Notes under the pieces: model-generated
Seen by the model: the letters and a program-made list of their open reading frames with translations, nothing else
Database searches by the model: none
What the model was told of the DNA's origin: nothing
Translations under genes and position numbers: made by a program
Assembly: GCF_014648875.1 (NCBI RefSeq)
Contig: NZ_BMRY01000006.1
Location: 399,029 to 463,028 of the forward strand
DNA length: 64,000 nucleotides
Direction: 5' to 3'
From: Streptomyces parvus
GTDB taxonomy: Bacteria; Actinomycetota; Actinomycetes; Streptomycetales; Streptomycetaceae
Shown here: positions 8,928 to 17,016 of the stretch, piece by piece
How the letters are laid out: each line of letters begins with the position of its first letter
Numbering within the stretch: position 1 is the first letter of the stretch

Positions 8928-9893
8928 TCACGGTCCGTCGAGCGCCCGGGTGAGTCTCTCCCGCGCGTCCCGCATCAGATCGGTGAGCTCGGGAGGTTCG
9001 ATCACCTCGAAATCGATCCCCATCATCAGGACATGGATCACCAGGACGGTGAGGTCCGGGGCGCCCGTGGTCAGCCGGCAGGTGTCCGCGTCCACGGCCT
9101 CCAGGACCCCGGCGGACGGCGAGATCCGCTGGGCGGCCTCCGCCAGCGGGGCTCTCAGCAGGATCACGGCGCGGGCCGCGTAGGCGGAGACCGCGACGCC
9201 CTGCGAGACGTACGCCGCCAGGTCCTCGGCGGGCGGAGGGCGCGGGACGAAGCGGGGGCCGTGGGGCGGGGTCGGGGTGATCCGGTCCGCCCGGAAGGTG
9301 CGCCAGTCCTCCCGCTCCAGGTCCCAGGCCACCAGATACCAGCGGCGCTCGGTGCAGACCAGCCGGTGCGGCTCGACCGTCCGGCGTGAGGACTCCCCGC
9401 CGTGGGTCCGGTAGGCGAACCGGAGGCGTTCGGCGTCCCGGCAGGCCGCGGCCAGCTCGGTGAGCAGGCCGGGGTCGACCAAGGAGGCGTCCTGGCCGTG
9501 CAGCATCGGCACGGTGAACGCGCCGAGCGCGCCCACCCTGCTGCGCAGCCGGTTCGGCAGCACCTGTTCCAGCTTGGCCAGCGCGCCTACGGAGGACTCG
9601 CCGATGCCCTCGATACCGTGCCCGGCGGCCGTGCGCAGGCCGACGGCGACCGCGACGGCCTCCTCGTCGTCCAGCAGCAGCGGCGGCAGCTCGGCGCCCG
9701 CCCCGAGCTGGTAGCCGCCACCGGTGCCGCGGGCGGCGTTCACCGGGTAGCCGAGTTCGCGCAGCTTGTCGACGTCCCGGCGGACCGTGCGCGGGGTGAC
9801 GCCCAGCCGGTCGGCCAGATCGGCGCCGGACCAGTCACGGTGGGTCTGGAGCAGCGAGAGCAGGCGCAGCAGTCGTGCCGAGGTCTCCAACAT
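8928..9893 (-). CDS. WYL-domain transcriptional regulator (DeoR-type helix-turn-helix)
   Basis: I place the start at ATG 9893, giving 321 residues that begin MLETSARLLRLLSLLQTH. A longer frame upstream runs antisense-like through the next gene. Residues about 20-55 form a winged helix-turn-helix (DLADRLGVTPRTVRRDVDKL), followed by the wing RGTGGGYQLG. The middle and C-terminal parts are the WYL ligand-sensing domain (FAYRTHGGESSRRTVEPHRL, then RRWYLVAWDLEREDWRTFRADRI). WYL regulators usually respond to nucleic-acid or small nucleotide ligands. Target genes are not evident; the gene lies 59 bp downstream of, and on the same strand as, the glycosyltransferase pair. Confidence 0.88.
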   Translation of the reverse strand: MLETSARLLRLLSLLQTHRDWSGADLADRLGVTPRTVRRDVDKLRELGYPVNAARGTGGGYQLGAGAELPPLLLDDEEAVAVAVGLRTAAGHGIEGIGESSVGALAKLEQVLPNRLRSRVGALGAFTVPMLHGQDASLVDPGLLTELAAACRDAERLRFAYRTHGGESSRRTVEPHRLVCTERRWYLVAWDLEREDWRTFRADRITPTPPHGPRFVPRPPPAEDLAAYVSQGVAVSAYAARAVILLRAPLAEAAQRISPSAGVLEAVDADTCRLTTGAPDLTVLVIHVLMMGIDFEVIEPPELTDLMRDARERLTRALDGP

Positions 9894-9952
9894 GGGGGCG
9901 AGTCTGCCAGGGCTTGCGGACAGACCCCGTCCGCAAGCCCCCTTCCTCGGCG

Positions 9953-10789
9953 TCAGCGGTCCGCGGGTACGGGCTCCAGGCGCAGGCACAGGTCGTTGTC
10001 GGTGGTGTAGCAGGGGGTGGCGCGCACTCCCGGGGCCGCCGGGTGGCCCGGGTAGACGAAGGACTTGTCGCGGGACCAGACGTCGTCGAGTATCCGGGAG
10101 ATCCTGACCCCGGCCGCGCCTGTCGCCGGGACCAGCCACAGCTGCCAGCGCTGCGCCTCGGGGACGGGTCCGGCGGCCGGCGGGGCGTAGGGCAGGGTGA
10201 AGGTGAAGGACCCGGCCGGTCCGTCCGGGTCCGGGGCGGTGAGCGGGACGCGGTGCACCCGGTCGGGCTCCCCCGGCAGCCGGGCCTCCACCACGGCACC
10301 CTCCCCCGCCTCGACGCCGTACAGCACACCCCGGACCGTCATGCCGGCCGGGCCCGCGAGGACGGCGCCCGCCTCGGCGTGCGGGGCGCGGACCCAGGAA
10401 CGCACGGCGAGCCGGCCGTCCAGGGTCGGGTACGGGACCCGGGCGCTGACGCTCGCTGTTCCGGTGTCCGGGCAGCGGTCGACGAGGGCCCGCAGGTCGC
10501 GCAGCCCCGGTTCGACAACCGCCTCGGCGGGCTCGTCCCCGGGCTCCTCGACATACGCGTCCCAACGCCCCTCGGCCAGTTCGGTGGAGGCCGGGAGCAC
10601 TCCCCGCAGCCGTCCGGGGGCCGGCCTGCTGAGCGGTATGCGCAGCGTGCCGCCGGGCTTCCTGCCCGCCGCACCCCGGCGCCGCAGGAGCAGCACGGAA
10701 TCGGGGACGGGAGCCGGGGCGGTCAGGTCGAAGGTGAGCGTTCCGGCGCGGTCGGCGGCGCAGTCGGCCCGTACAACGGTGGAGTTCAT
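9953..10789 (-). CDS. Conserved hypothetical protein coupled to a glycosyltransferase
   Basis: This 278-residue protein starts at ATG 10789, overlapping the stop of the upstream glycosyltransferase by 4 bp (ATGA), so the two are translationally coupled. It is rich in beta-strand-like segments with alternating hydrophobic residues (LTFDLTAPAP, SVLLLRRRG, WQLWLVPATGAAG) and ends NDLCLRLEPVP. No transmembrane segment, signal peptide or catalytic motif is recognisable. Streptomyces proteins of this kind are sometimes annotated as transferases because of their neighbour. It probably assists the glycosyltransferase in building a surface glycan, but that is inference from coupling only. Confidence 0.65.
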   Translation of the reverse strand: MNSTVVRADCAADRAGTLTFDLTAPAPVPDSVLLLRRRGAAGRKPGGTLRIPLSRPAPGRLRGVLPASTELAEGRWDAYVEEPGDEPAEAVVEPGLRDLRALVDRCPDTGTASVSARVPYPTLDGRLAVRSWVRAPHAEAGAVLAGPAGMTVRGVLYGVEAGEGAVVEARLPGEPDRVHRVPLTAPDPDGPAGSFTFTLPYAPPAAGPVPEAQRWQLWLVPATGAAGVRISRILDDVWSRDKSFVYPGHPAAPGVRATPCYTTDNDLCLRLEPVPADR

Positions 10790-12069
10790 GAGGACCTTCC
10801 CTTGCGGAGCACGTCGGCGGCCTTGTAGCGCAGGGCGTAGGCCCCGTCGAGGACGCTGCCCCGGGTGCGGTGCAGCGCGGTGCGCAGGGCTCCGTGCCCG
10901 TGCCCCTGGCTGCCGCGCGCGACGAGCTCGGTGAACAGGCTCTCGTGCTGCTCGGCGATCCGGGCCGGGTCGAAGCGGGCCGAGGCCTTCAGCGCGGCCC
11001 CGCCCATCCGGTGGCGCAGTCCGTCGTCCTCGATCAGCTGGAGCAGGGCTGCGGCGATCGCGTCCGGGTCGCCGACCGGCACCAGGCGGCCGTCGACGCC
11101 GTCCTCGATGATCTCGGCCGGTCCGTGCGGGCAGTCGGTGGCGACGACGGGCAGTCCGCCGCGCATCGCCTCGACGATCGTCATCCCGAAGGACTCGCGC
11201 TCGGAGGTGACGGCGGCGATCGACCCCTTGGGCCACTCGGCCTCCATGGGGTTGGCCGAGCCCATCAGGAACACATGGTTGTGCAGGCCGAGTTCGTCGA
11301 CGAGGGAGCGCAGCGCCGCCTGTTCGTTCCCGGTCGCGTCCCCGCCGCCGTAGATGCGCAGCCGCCAGTCGGGGCGGGCCGCGGACACCTGGGCGAAGGC
11401 CCGCACGAGGAGGTCGTAGCGCTTGACGCGGTGCAGCCGGCCCGCCGCGACGACCCATTTCAGGTCGCCGTCCGCGGGCGGGCAGGCGGGCTCGGGGACG
11501 GCGTTGGGGATGGCCTCGATCCGTACGCCCGGGAGCTTCAGCCGGCTGCGGTAGTCGTCCGCGTCGGCGCGGGTGACGGTGGTGAGCGCGTCGAGGAGCG
11601 TGTAGCGGTGGGCGATCTCGCGGCGCAGCCGGTAGCCGTGGCTGTCCAGCGTCAGGTGCTCCTGCCCGACGCGCACCGGTCCGCGTCGGGTCTGCCGGCT
11701 GAGGTGCACGTTGAGTCCGGGGCGGGTGCCGACGACGACGTCCGCCTCGATGCCCTGGAGGTGGGCGGCGATCCGGGCGTCGGTGAGCCGGCTGTACTGC
11801 TTGTGCCTGCTGTCGCCGCGCGGGAACACGGTGGCGGGCCGGGCGTGTTCGGCACGCTCGCCGTCGTAGGTCGCGCTCTTCTTCCGCAGGTCGACGAGGT
11901 GGCGCAGGGTCACGCCCTCGGGGGCGCCGAGGACGGGGACGTCACGGTGCCGGAAGACGGACACGATCTCGACGTCGTGCTGCTCGGCGAGCGTACGGGC
12001 GAGCGTGAACGTCGTCCGGATCGTTCCTCCGATTCCGTAGGCATTGTGCAGAAGAAAAGAAATATGCAT
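10786..12069 (-). CDS. Glycosyltransferase family 4 protein
   Basis: The 427-residue protein has a GT-B fold. The N-terminal domain opens MHISFLLHNAYGIGGTIRTT, the glycine-rich acceptor-side loop. The C-terminal domain holds KWVVAAGRLHRVKRYDLLV and the donor-binding RESFGMTIVEAMRGGLPVVA, whose E-x7-E arrangement is the retaining GT4 signature. DCPHGPAEIIEDGVDGRLV follows. Enzymes of this type transfer sugars or glycerol-phosphate units to cell-wall teichoic acids and exopolysaccharides at the cytoplasmic membrane face. The last 40 basic residues (TALHRTRGSVLDGAYALRYK) may bind the membrane. It is first in a two-gene unit with the coupled 10789-9953 gene. Confidence 0.87.
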   Translation of the reverse strand: MHISFLLHNAYGIGGTIRTTFTLARTLAEQHDVEIVSVFRHRDVPVLGAPEGVTLRHLVDLRKKSATYDGERAEHARPATVFPRGDSRHKQYSRLTDARIAAHLQGIEADVVVGTRPGLNVHLSRQTRRGPVRVGQEHLTLDSHGYRLRREIAHRYTLLDALTTVTRADADDYRSRLKLPGVRIEAIPNAVPEPACPPADGDLKWVVAAGRLHRVKRYDLLVRAFAQVSAARPDWRLRIYGGGDATGNEQAALRSLVDELGLHNHVFLMGSANPMEAEWPKGSIAAVTSERESFGMTIVEAMRGGLPVVATDCPHGPAEIIEDGVDGRLVPVGDPDAIAAALLQLIEDDGLRHRMGGAALKASARFDPARIAEQHESLFTELVARGSQGHGHGALRTALHRTRGSVLDGAYALRYKAADVLRKGRSS

Positions 12070-12662
12070 GGTGTCGCTGTTTCCCCTGTCGACCCGGCCT
12101 GGTCAAGACTGCCACTTCCCCGCGGATTCGTGCCCGAAATACGCCGGGAAATCCCGGAGCATCCGCGAGATGGCGCACGGGATCCCCGGTTCCGCCGCCG
12201 GACGCACGCTGACCTGCGGGTTCCGGAGGCTGTCCATCCGTTTTCCTGCGAGTCCGGAAGTGCCGGGTCCGCTCCCGCGGGCCCACCGGTGCGGTAAACC
12301 GGCGCCTACCCGCCACCCGTTCGCCAATGCTTTCCTTCGAGCTTGACGAAGGAAAAGGCCGGGAAGTTGCCTGCGCCCCGGAGGAATTTCCGAGCGGGAC
12401 GCGGGAGCCGTCCGGCGAGCGCGCGGAAGCCGTCCGCCGGACACGCGGGAGCCGTCCGGCGAGCGCGCGGAAGCCGTCCGCCGGACACGCGGGAGCCGTC
12501 CGGCGAGCGCGCGGAAGCCGTCCGCCGGACAGTCGATGTACCGATGTGTCGACCTGGCCGCACTTCCGTCCGCTCTGGTGCGTGACCCCGGCCACGGATC
12601 CCGCGTTGTCTCTTCATGAGCCGGGAACCACCCGGCCCACGCACCGAGTTCGAGGAGCCCCC
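12070..12662. other. Intergenic region with 44-bp tandem repeats
   Basis: This 593-bp gap separates the divergent glycosyltransferase and the gene at 12663. Its left half is of ordinary composition. Its right half contains three tandem 44-bp copies (12401-12532). Open frames cross it on both strands, but they are repetitive Arg/Pro/Ser translations without ribosome sites and I do not call them. Confidence 0.55.
12401..12532. repeat. Three tandem copies of a 44-bp repeat
   Basis: Three head-to-tail 44-bp units occupy 12401-12444, 12445-12488 and 12489-12532. They are identical except for the final base of the third. Each unit consists of two 22-bp halves that match at 17 of 22 positions (GCGGGAGCCGTCCGGCGAGC.. 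and GCGGAAGCCGTCCGCCGGAC..), so the array is also six degenerate 22-bp repeats. Each unit contains the palindrome GTCCGCCGGAC. It is not CRISPR: there are no unique spacers. Confidence 0.93.
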
Positions 12663-13445
12663 GTGCCGCGCATGCTCGACGTCAGCCAGGACGTACGCGC
12701 CGAGATCGGCGACGACGAAGCCGACCGGCTGCTCGTCGGCGACAACACCCCGGGCAGTTACGACTGCACCTCCTGCCGCACCCCCGGCGACTCCGACCAG
12801 GAACGCACCAGCACGGTGCTGTTCATCGGCGACGAGACCGCCGTGCTCGCGTTCGCCCACGCGACGTGCATCCCCTCGCAGGTCGTCAGGGTCGCGGAGG
12901 ACCAGCTCCAGGGCGCGGTGCGCAGTATCACCGGCAGCGAGCAGAAGGACACGGAGGGGCTCATGCCCGAACAGGCCGTCCTCGGCATCACCAGCGGACT
13001 CGTCCTCATCGAGGACGATCTGCGCCCGGCCCTGGTCGTCGAACCGACCGGCCCGGTCGCCAGGCCCGGCACCGACGGCAGCGGGGGCGACGAGTTCCTC
13101 CAGCTGCTGCTGGAGCAGGGCTTCCGTCCCGCCCCCGACATGAACCGGCTGCCGGAGGTCCTCCCCGGCTGGTCCGTGCTGCTGGCGGTGGGTCAGCTGC
13201 ACGCCGTGCTGCAGCCGAGCGCCGGCGGCGGCAACCCGGTCGCCTGGTGGCAGGCCCACCAGCCGCTCCAGGTCACCGAGGGCTGGCGGGCTGCGGTCAA
13301 CAAGTCGCAGACGGTCCTCGTCTTCGCGGCCCCGGCCGGCACGATCGGCCAGCAGCCGCGCGAGGACCTGCTCCGGGACGCCCTGGAGAAGGCCGCGGCC
13401 AACGGGGTCCTGGTCGCCGCCTCGATGCCGCTGGCCGGAACCTGA
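12663..13445 (+). CDS. Conserved hypothetical protein (260 aa)
   Basis: The start is GTG 12663 because GAGGAG lies 5 nt upstream; the ATG three codons later is too far from it. The protein starts MPRMLDVSQDVRAEIGDDEA, has a CTSC motif (Cys-x-x-Cys) in DCTSCRTPGDSDQERTSTVL, and reads ITSGLVLIEDDLRPALVVEP in the middle. It continues with aliphatic segments (LLQLLLEQGFRPAPDM, TVLVFAAPAGTIGQQPREDL). There is no signal peptide or membrane segment. It looks like a soluble conserved streptomycete protein, but I do not recognise a named family. The small gene at 13535 follows on the same strand and may be co-transcribed. Confidence 0.7.
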   Translation: MPRMLDVSQDVRAEIGDDEADRLLVGDNTPGSYDCTSCRTPGDSDQERTSTVLFIGDETAVLAFAHATCIPSQVVRVAEDQLQGAVRSITGSEQKDTEGLMPEQAVLGITSGLVLIEDDLRPALVVEPTGPVARPGTDGSGGDEFLQLLLEQGFRPAPDMNRLPEVLPGWSVLLAVGQLHAVLQPSAGGGNPVAWWQAHQPLQVTEGWRAAVNKSQTVLVFAAPAGTIGQQPREDLLRDALEKAAANGVLVAASMPLAGT

Positions 13446-13534
13446 TCATGTCGGGCCGACTCGGCCACCCCCGCCGAACAGCGATTTCTCCGGCGGGGCC
13501 GCATCCGACGGGCCGTGAGGTCGTTGGCACCTAC

Positions 13535-13918
13535 GTGCACTCATACGACTCCCCCCGCCAGCATCAGAGTCAGATCCCCGCCATGCGTCCTGCGCAGGAT
13601 CCGCCGGGGGGCGTGTCCCCCACCCCGATCTACGACGCGCTGTACTCCGAGTACCGGCGCTCGTTCCGGGCGTTGCCGGGCGACCGGAGCGGTGAGGAGA
13701 ATCTCGGCTTCTCGGCCTTCGGCGCCGGTCTCTTCGCTTCCCGGGCCCCGCTGAGCGGTCACTCCGCCGCCGCCTCGCACGGCGGACACGGCGGCCCGGG
13801 CGGGAGCGGCGGGCAGAGCCAGCGCACGACGGGCAGCCTCGGTTCCTGGCAGCGGGTCGGGCGGCATGCGGGGCGGCCCCGTCCCGCGGCGCTGCCTCCG
13901 GGGTCACGGGACTCCTGA
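13535..13918 (+). CDS. Small conserved hypothetical protein with a TPIYDALYSEYRR motif
   Basis: A 127-residue product is predicted from GTG 13535; ATG 13583 is an alternative, and neither has a strong ribosome site. The conserved core is PTPIYDALYSEYRRSFRALP followed by GDRSGEENLGFSAFG. The rest is Gly/His/Ser-rich and probably disordered. I recall this core in streptomycete hypothetical proteins but know no function for it. It sits 89 bp downstream of the 260-aa hypothetical gene, and its stop codon abuts the 66-bp palindrome at 13920. Confidence 0.6.
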   Translation: MHSYDSPRQHQSQIPAMRPAQDPPGGVSPTPIYDALYSEYRRSFRALPGDRSGEENLGFSAFGAGLFASRAPLSGHSAAASHGGHGGPGGSGGQSQRTTGSLGSWQRVGRHAGRPRPAALPPGSRDS

Positions 13919-13919
13919 A

Positions 13920-13985
13920 ACCGGCGTACGACGAAGCCCTGGGCCGCTCTCGCGAGAGCGGCCCAGGGCTTCGTCGTACGCCGGT
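13920..13985. terminator. Perfect 66-bp palindrome: bidirectional terminator
   Basis: The two 33-bp arms are exact complements (left arm begins ACCGGCGTACGACGAAGCCC; centre CTCTCGCGAGAG). It begins one base after the TGA of the plus-strand gene and ends one base before the der stop codon on the minus strand. It can form a very stable hairpin in either transcript. Confidence 0.85.
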
Positions 13986-13986
13986 G

Positions 13987-15456
13987 CTACTTGTTGCGGC
14001 CGCGCTTCTCGCGGACCCGGACGGAGATGTGGATCGGGGTGCCCTCGAAGCCGAACTCCTCGCGCAGCCGGCGCTCGACGAAGCGGCGGTAGCCGTGCTC
14101 CAGGAAGCCGGAGGCGAAGAGCACGAAGCGCGGGGGCTTGGTGCCCGCCTGGGTGCCGAAGAGGATGCGCGGCTGCTTGCCACCGCGGATCGGGTGCGGG
14201 TTGGAGGCGACGATCTCGCCGAGGAAGGCGTTGAGCCGGCCGGTGGGGACGCGGGTCTCCCAGCCCTCCAGGGCGGTCTCGATGGCCGGGACCAGCTTCT
14301 CCATGTGGCGGCCGGTGACGGCGGAGACGTTGACGCGCGGGGCCCAGGAGATCTGCGCGAGCTCGGTCTCGATCTCGCGCTCCAGGTAGTAGCGGCGCTC
14401 CTCGTCGAGGGTGTCCCACTTGTTGAAGGCGACGACGACGGCGCGCCCGGCCTCCACGGCCATGGTGATGATGCGCTGGTCCTGGACGCTGATGGACTCG
14501 CTGGAGTCGATCAGGACGACGGCGACCTCGGCCTTCTCGACGGCGGCGGCCGTACGCAGCGAGGCGTAGTAGTCCGCGCCCTCCTGGAGGTGGACGCGGC
14601 GGCGGATACCGGCCGTGTCGATGAACTTCCAGGTGATGCCGCCGAGGTTGATCAGCTCGTCGACCGGGTCGCGGGTGGTGCCCGCCAGCTCGTTGACGAC
14701 GACCCGGTCCTCGCCCGCGACCTTGTTCAGCAGGGAGGACTTGCCGACGTTCGGGCGGCCGATCAGGGCGATCCGGCGGGGCCCGCCGAGCGCGGTGCCG
14801 AACTTCTGGGCCGGGGCGTCCGGCAGGGCCTCCAGGACCGCGTCGAGCATGTCGCCGGTGCCGCGGCCGTGCAGCGAGGAGACCGGGTAGGGCTCGCCGA
14901 GGCCGAGGGACCACAGGGCGGTGGCGTCGGCCTCGCCGCTCTGGCCGTCGACCTTGTTGGCGCAGAGGACGACGGGCTTGCCCGCCCGGCGCAGCAGCTT
15001 GACGACGGCCTCGTCGGTGTCGGTGGCGCCGACGGTGGAGTCGACGACGAAGACGACCGCGTCGGCCGTCTCGATGGCGTACTCCGCCTGGGCGGCGACG
15101 GAGGCGTCGAGGCCCAGCACGTCCTGCTCCCAGCCGCCGGTGTCGACGACCTTGAAGCGGCGGCCGGCCCATTCGGCCTCGTAGCTGACGCGGTCGCGGG
15201 TAACGCCGGGCTTGTCCTGCACGACGGCCTCGCGGCGGCCGATGATCCGGTTCACCAGGGTCGACTTGCCGACATTGGGGCGGCCGACGACGGCGAGCAC
15301 GGGGAGCGGGCCGTGACCGGCCTCGCCGAGGGCGCCCTCGACCTCCTCGGGGTCGAAGCCCTCCTGCGCGGCGAGCTCCATGAACTCCGCGTACTCGGCA
15401 TCGCCAAGTTCTCCGTGCTCGTGGCCCGAGCCGTCGGAGTGAATCTGGTCGTTCAT
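13987..15456 (-). CDS. der: Ribosome biogenesis GTPase Der (EngA)
   Basis: The 489-residue protein starts at ATG 15456, with AGAGGA about 9 nt upstream. It contains two GTPase domains in tandem: the first P-loop GRPNVGKST at 58-66 with DTGGWE and NKVDGQS, the second GRPNVGKSS with DTAGIRRR and FNKWDTL. A C-terminal KH-like domain ends REKRGRNK. Der acts in 50S subunit maturation. The 50-residue acidic N-terminal extension (HGELGDAEYAEFMELAAQEG) is typical of actinobacteria. The gene is last in the run tyrA-cmk-plsC-der, 78 bp after plsC, and is followed by the 66-bp palindromic terminator. Confidence 0.96.
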   Translation of the reverse strand: MNDQIHSDGSGHEHGELGDAEYAEFMELAAQEGFDPEEVEGALGEAGHGPLPVLAVVGRPNVGKSTLVNRIIGRREAVVQDKPGVTRDRVSYEAEWAGRRFKVVDTGGWEQDVLGLDASVAAQAEYAIETADAVVFVVDSTVGATDTDEAVVKLLRRAGKPVVLCANKVDGQSGEADATALWSLGLGEPYPVSSLHGRGTGDMLDAVLEALPDAPAQKFGTALGGPRRIALIGRPNVGKSSLLNKVAGEDRVVVNELAGTTRDPVDELINLGGITWKFIDTAGIRRRVHLQEGADYYASLRTAAAVEKAEVAVVLIDSSESISVQDQRIITMAVEAGRAVVVAFNKWDTLDEERRYYLEREIETELAQISWAPRVNVSAVTGRHMEKLVPAIETALEGWETRVPTGRLNAFLGEIVASNPHPIRGGKQPRILFGTQAGTKPPRFVLFASGFLEHGYRRFVERRLREEFGFEGTPIHISVRVREKRGRNK

Positions 15457-15534
15457 GAAGTCCGTTCCTCTTTGCATCATCATCGATGGACCACGATCAG
15501 CGCGGTCCACTACTCAAGTCAGGTCAAGTCTCGC

Positions 15535-16191
15535 CTATCGCCCCGTGAGGCGCTTGGCGCTTTCCAGGTGGGCGGTCAGCTTCGCCTGGATCCGCAGGGT
15601 CGCCTCGTCCAGCGCCTTGCGCGTACGCCGCCCGTCGCCGGCGCTCGCGTCGAACGCGTCACCGAAGACGACGTCGACCCGGCTGCGCAGCGGGGGCAGC
15701 CCCCGTATCAACCGTCCGCGGCGCTCGGTGCTTCCCAGGACGGCCACGGGGACGATCGGGGCCCCGCCCCGTACCGCGAAGTAGGCGAGGCCGGCGCGCA
15801 GCGAGGCGAAGTCTCCTTCGCCCCGGGTGCCCTCCGGGAAGATCCCCAGGGCTCCGCCGTCCGCCAGCACGCCGAGGGCGTGGCCGATGGCGGTGCGGTC
15901 GACGGTCGTACGGTCCACCTCGATCTGCCCGATTCCGTGCAGGAACGGGTCGAGGGGGCCGACGAACGCCTCCTTCTTGATCAGGAAGTGCACCGGCCGG
16001 GGTGCGGTGCCCATCAGCATCGGTCCGTCGATGTTGTGGGAGTGGTTCACCGCGAGGATGACGGGTCCGGCGGCGGGCACCCGCCAGGCGCCGAGGACCC
16101 GGGGCTTCCACAGCCCGTACATCAGGCCGATGCCGATGGTGCGCCCGACGGCCGCTCCGCGCAGCGTGGGCGCGCCGGTGGCATCGCTCAC
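15535..16191 (-). CDS. Lysophospholipid acyltransferase (PlsC family)
   Basis: A 218-residue protein begins at GTG 16191, overlapping the cmk stop by 4 bp (GTGA). The acyltransferase block NHSHNID (His-x4-Asp) supplies the catalytic residues, and FPEGTRGEGDF is the conserved substrate-binding block. RTIGIGLMYGLWKPRVLGAW near the N-terminus is likely membrane-associated. It should transfer an acyl chain to lysophosphatidate or a related acceptor at the cytoplasmic membrane. Coupling to cmk and der is a common streptomycete arrangement. The true acceptor is not determined. Confidence 0.9.
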   Translation of the reverse strand: MSDATGAPTLRGAAVGRTIGIGLMYGLWKPRVLGAWRVPAAGPVILAVNHSHNIDGPMLMGTAPRPVHFLIKKEAFVGPLDPFLHGIGQIEVDRTTVDRTAIGHALGVLADGGALGIFPEGTRGEGDFASLRAGLAYFAVRGGAPIVPVAVLGSTERRGRLIRGLPPLRSRVDVVFGDAFDASAGDGRRTRKALDEATLRIQAKLTAHLESAKRLTGR

Positions 16192-16883
16192 GCGGCGACC
16201 CGCTTCCCCTCGACGAGGGTGACGACGCACTCGATGACCTGCTGGAGGGTCAGCTCGGTGGTGTCGACCTCGACGGCGTCGTCCGCCTTGGCGAGCGGGG
16301 AGGTCTTGCGGCCGGAGTCGGCGGCGTCCCGCTTGATCAGGGCCTCCCGCGTGGCGGTCAGGTCGGAGCCCTTGACCTCGCCGCTGCGGCGGGCGGCGCG
16401 GGCCTCCGGGGAGGCGGTGAGGAAGATCTTGAGGTCGGCGTCGGGCAGCACGGTGGTGCCGATGTCCCGGCCCTCGACGACGATGCCGCCGGTGGCGGCC
16501 GCGGCGATGGAGCGCTGGAGCGCGGTGATGAGCGTGCGCACCTCGGGGACCGCGCTGACGGCGCTGACCTTGGAGGTGACCTCCTGGGTGCGGATCGGGC
16601 CCGAGGCGTCCTCGCCGTCGACGGTGATCGTCGGGGCGGCGGGGTCGGTGCCGGAGACGATCACGGGCTTGGCGGCGGCGGTGGCGATCTCCTCCGGGTT
16701 GCTCACGTCGATGCCGTTGGTCAGCATCCACCAGGTGATGGCCCGGTACTGCGCGCCCGTGTCCAGGTAGCTCAGGCCGAGCGCGGCGGCGACGGCCTTG
16801 GAGGTGCTCGACTTGCCGGTGCCCGAGGGCCCGTCGATGGCGACGATCACGGAGGAGCGTGCGGTTTCCACGGTGGTGGACAC
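16188..16883 (-). CDS. cmk: Cytidylate kinase
   Basis: This 231-residue enzyme phosphorylates CMP/dCMP with ATP in pyrimidine nucleotide metabolism. It shows the P-loop VAIDGPSGTGKSST, the CMP-binding LSYLDTGAQYRAITWW, the EGRDIGTTVLPDADLKIFLT segment and the C-terminal RDAADSGRKTSPLAKADDAV, all typical of Cmk. The frame begins at GTG 16883, but AGGAAG lies directly against it, so GTG 16871 four codons later is an equally good start. It is coupled to plsC by a 4-bp overlap. The same cmk-der adjacency occurs in mycobacteria. Confidence 0.95.
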   Translation of the reverse strand: MSTTVETARSSVIVAIDGPSGTGKSSTSKAVAAALGLSYLDTGAQYRAITWWMLTNGIDVSNPEEIATAAAKPVIVSGTDPAAPTITVDGEDASGPIRTQEVTSKVSAVSAVPEVRTLITALQRSIAAAATGGIVVEGRDIGTTVLPDADLKIFLTASPEARAARRSGEVKGSDLTATREALIKRDAADSGRKTSPLAKADDAVEVDTTELTLQQVIECVVTLVEGKRVAA

Positions 16884-17016
16884 CTTCCTGGTACACGGGG
16901 TGGGGACGGACGGGCCAGGGAACGGCCTCGTACCAGGTTACCGAGTGCGGGAGGTGCCCTTGTACCCCGTACGGGGGAGGCGCCCGCCACCCTCGCACGG
17001 GTCGCGGGCGCCGGGC

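Noticed and set aside
12401..12532. CRISPR array
   Set aside because: The 44-bp units are directly adjacent with no spacers and no cas genes are nearby.
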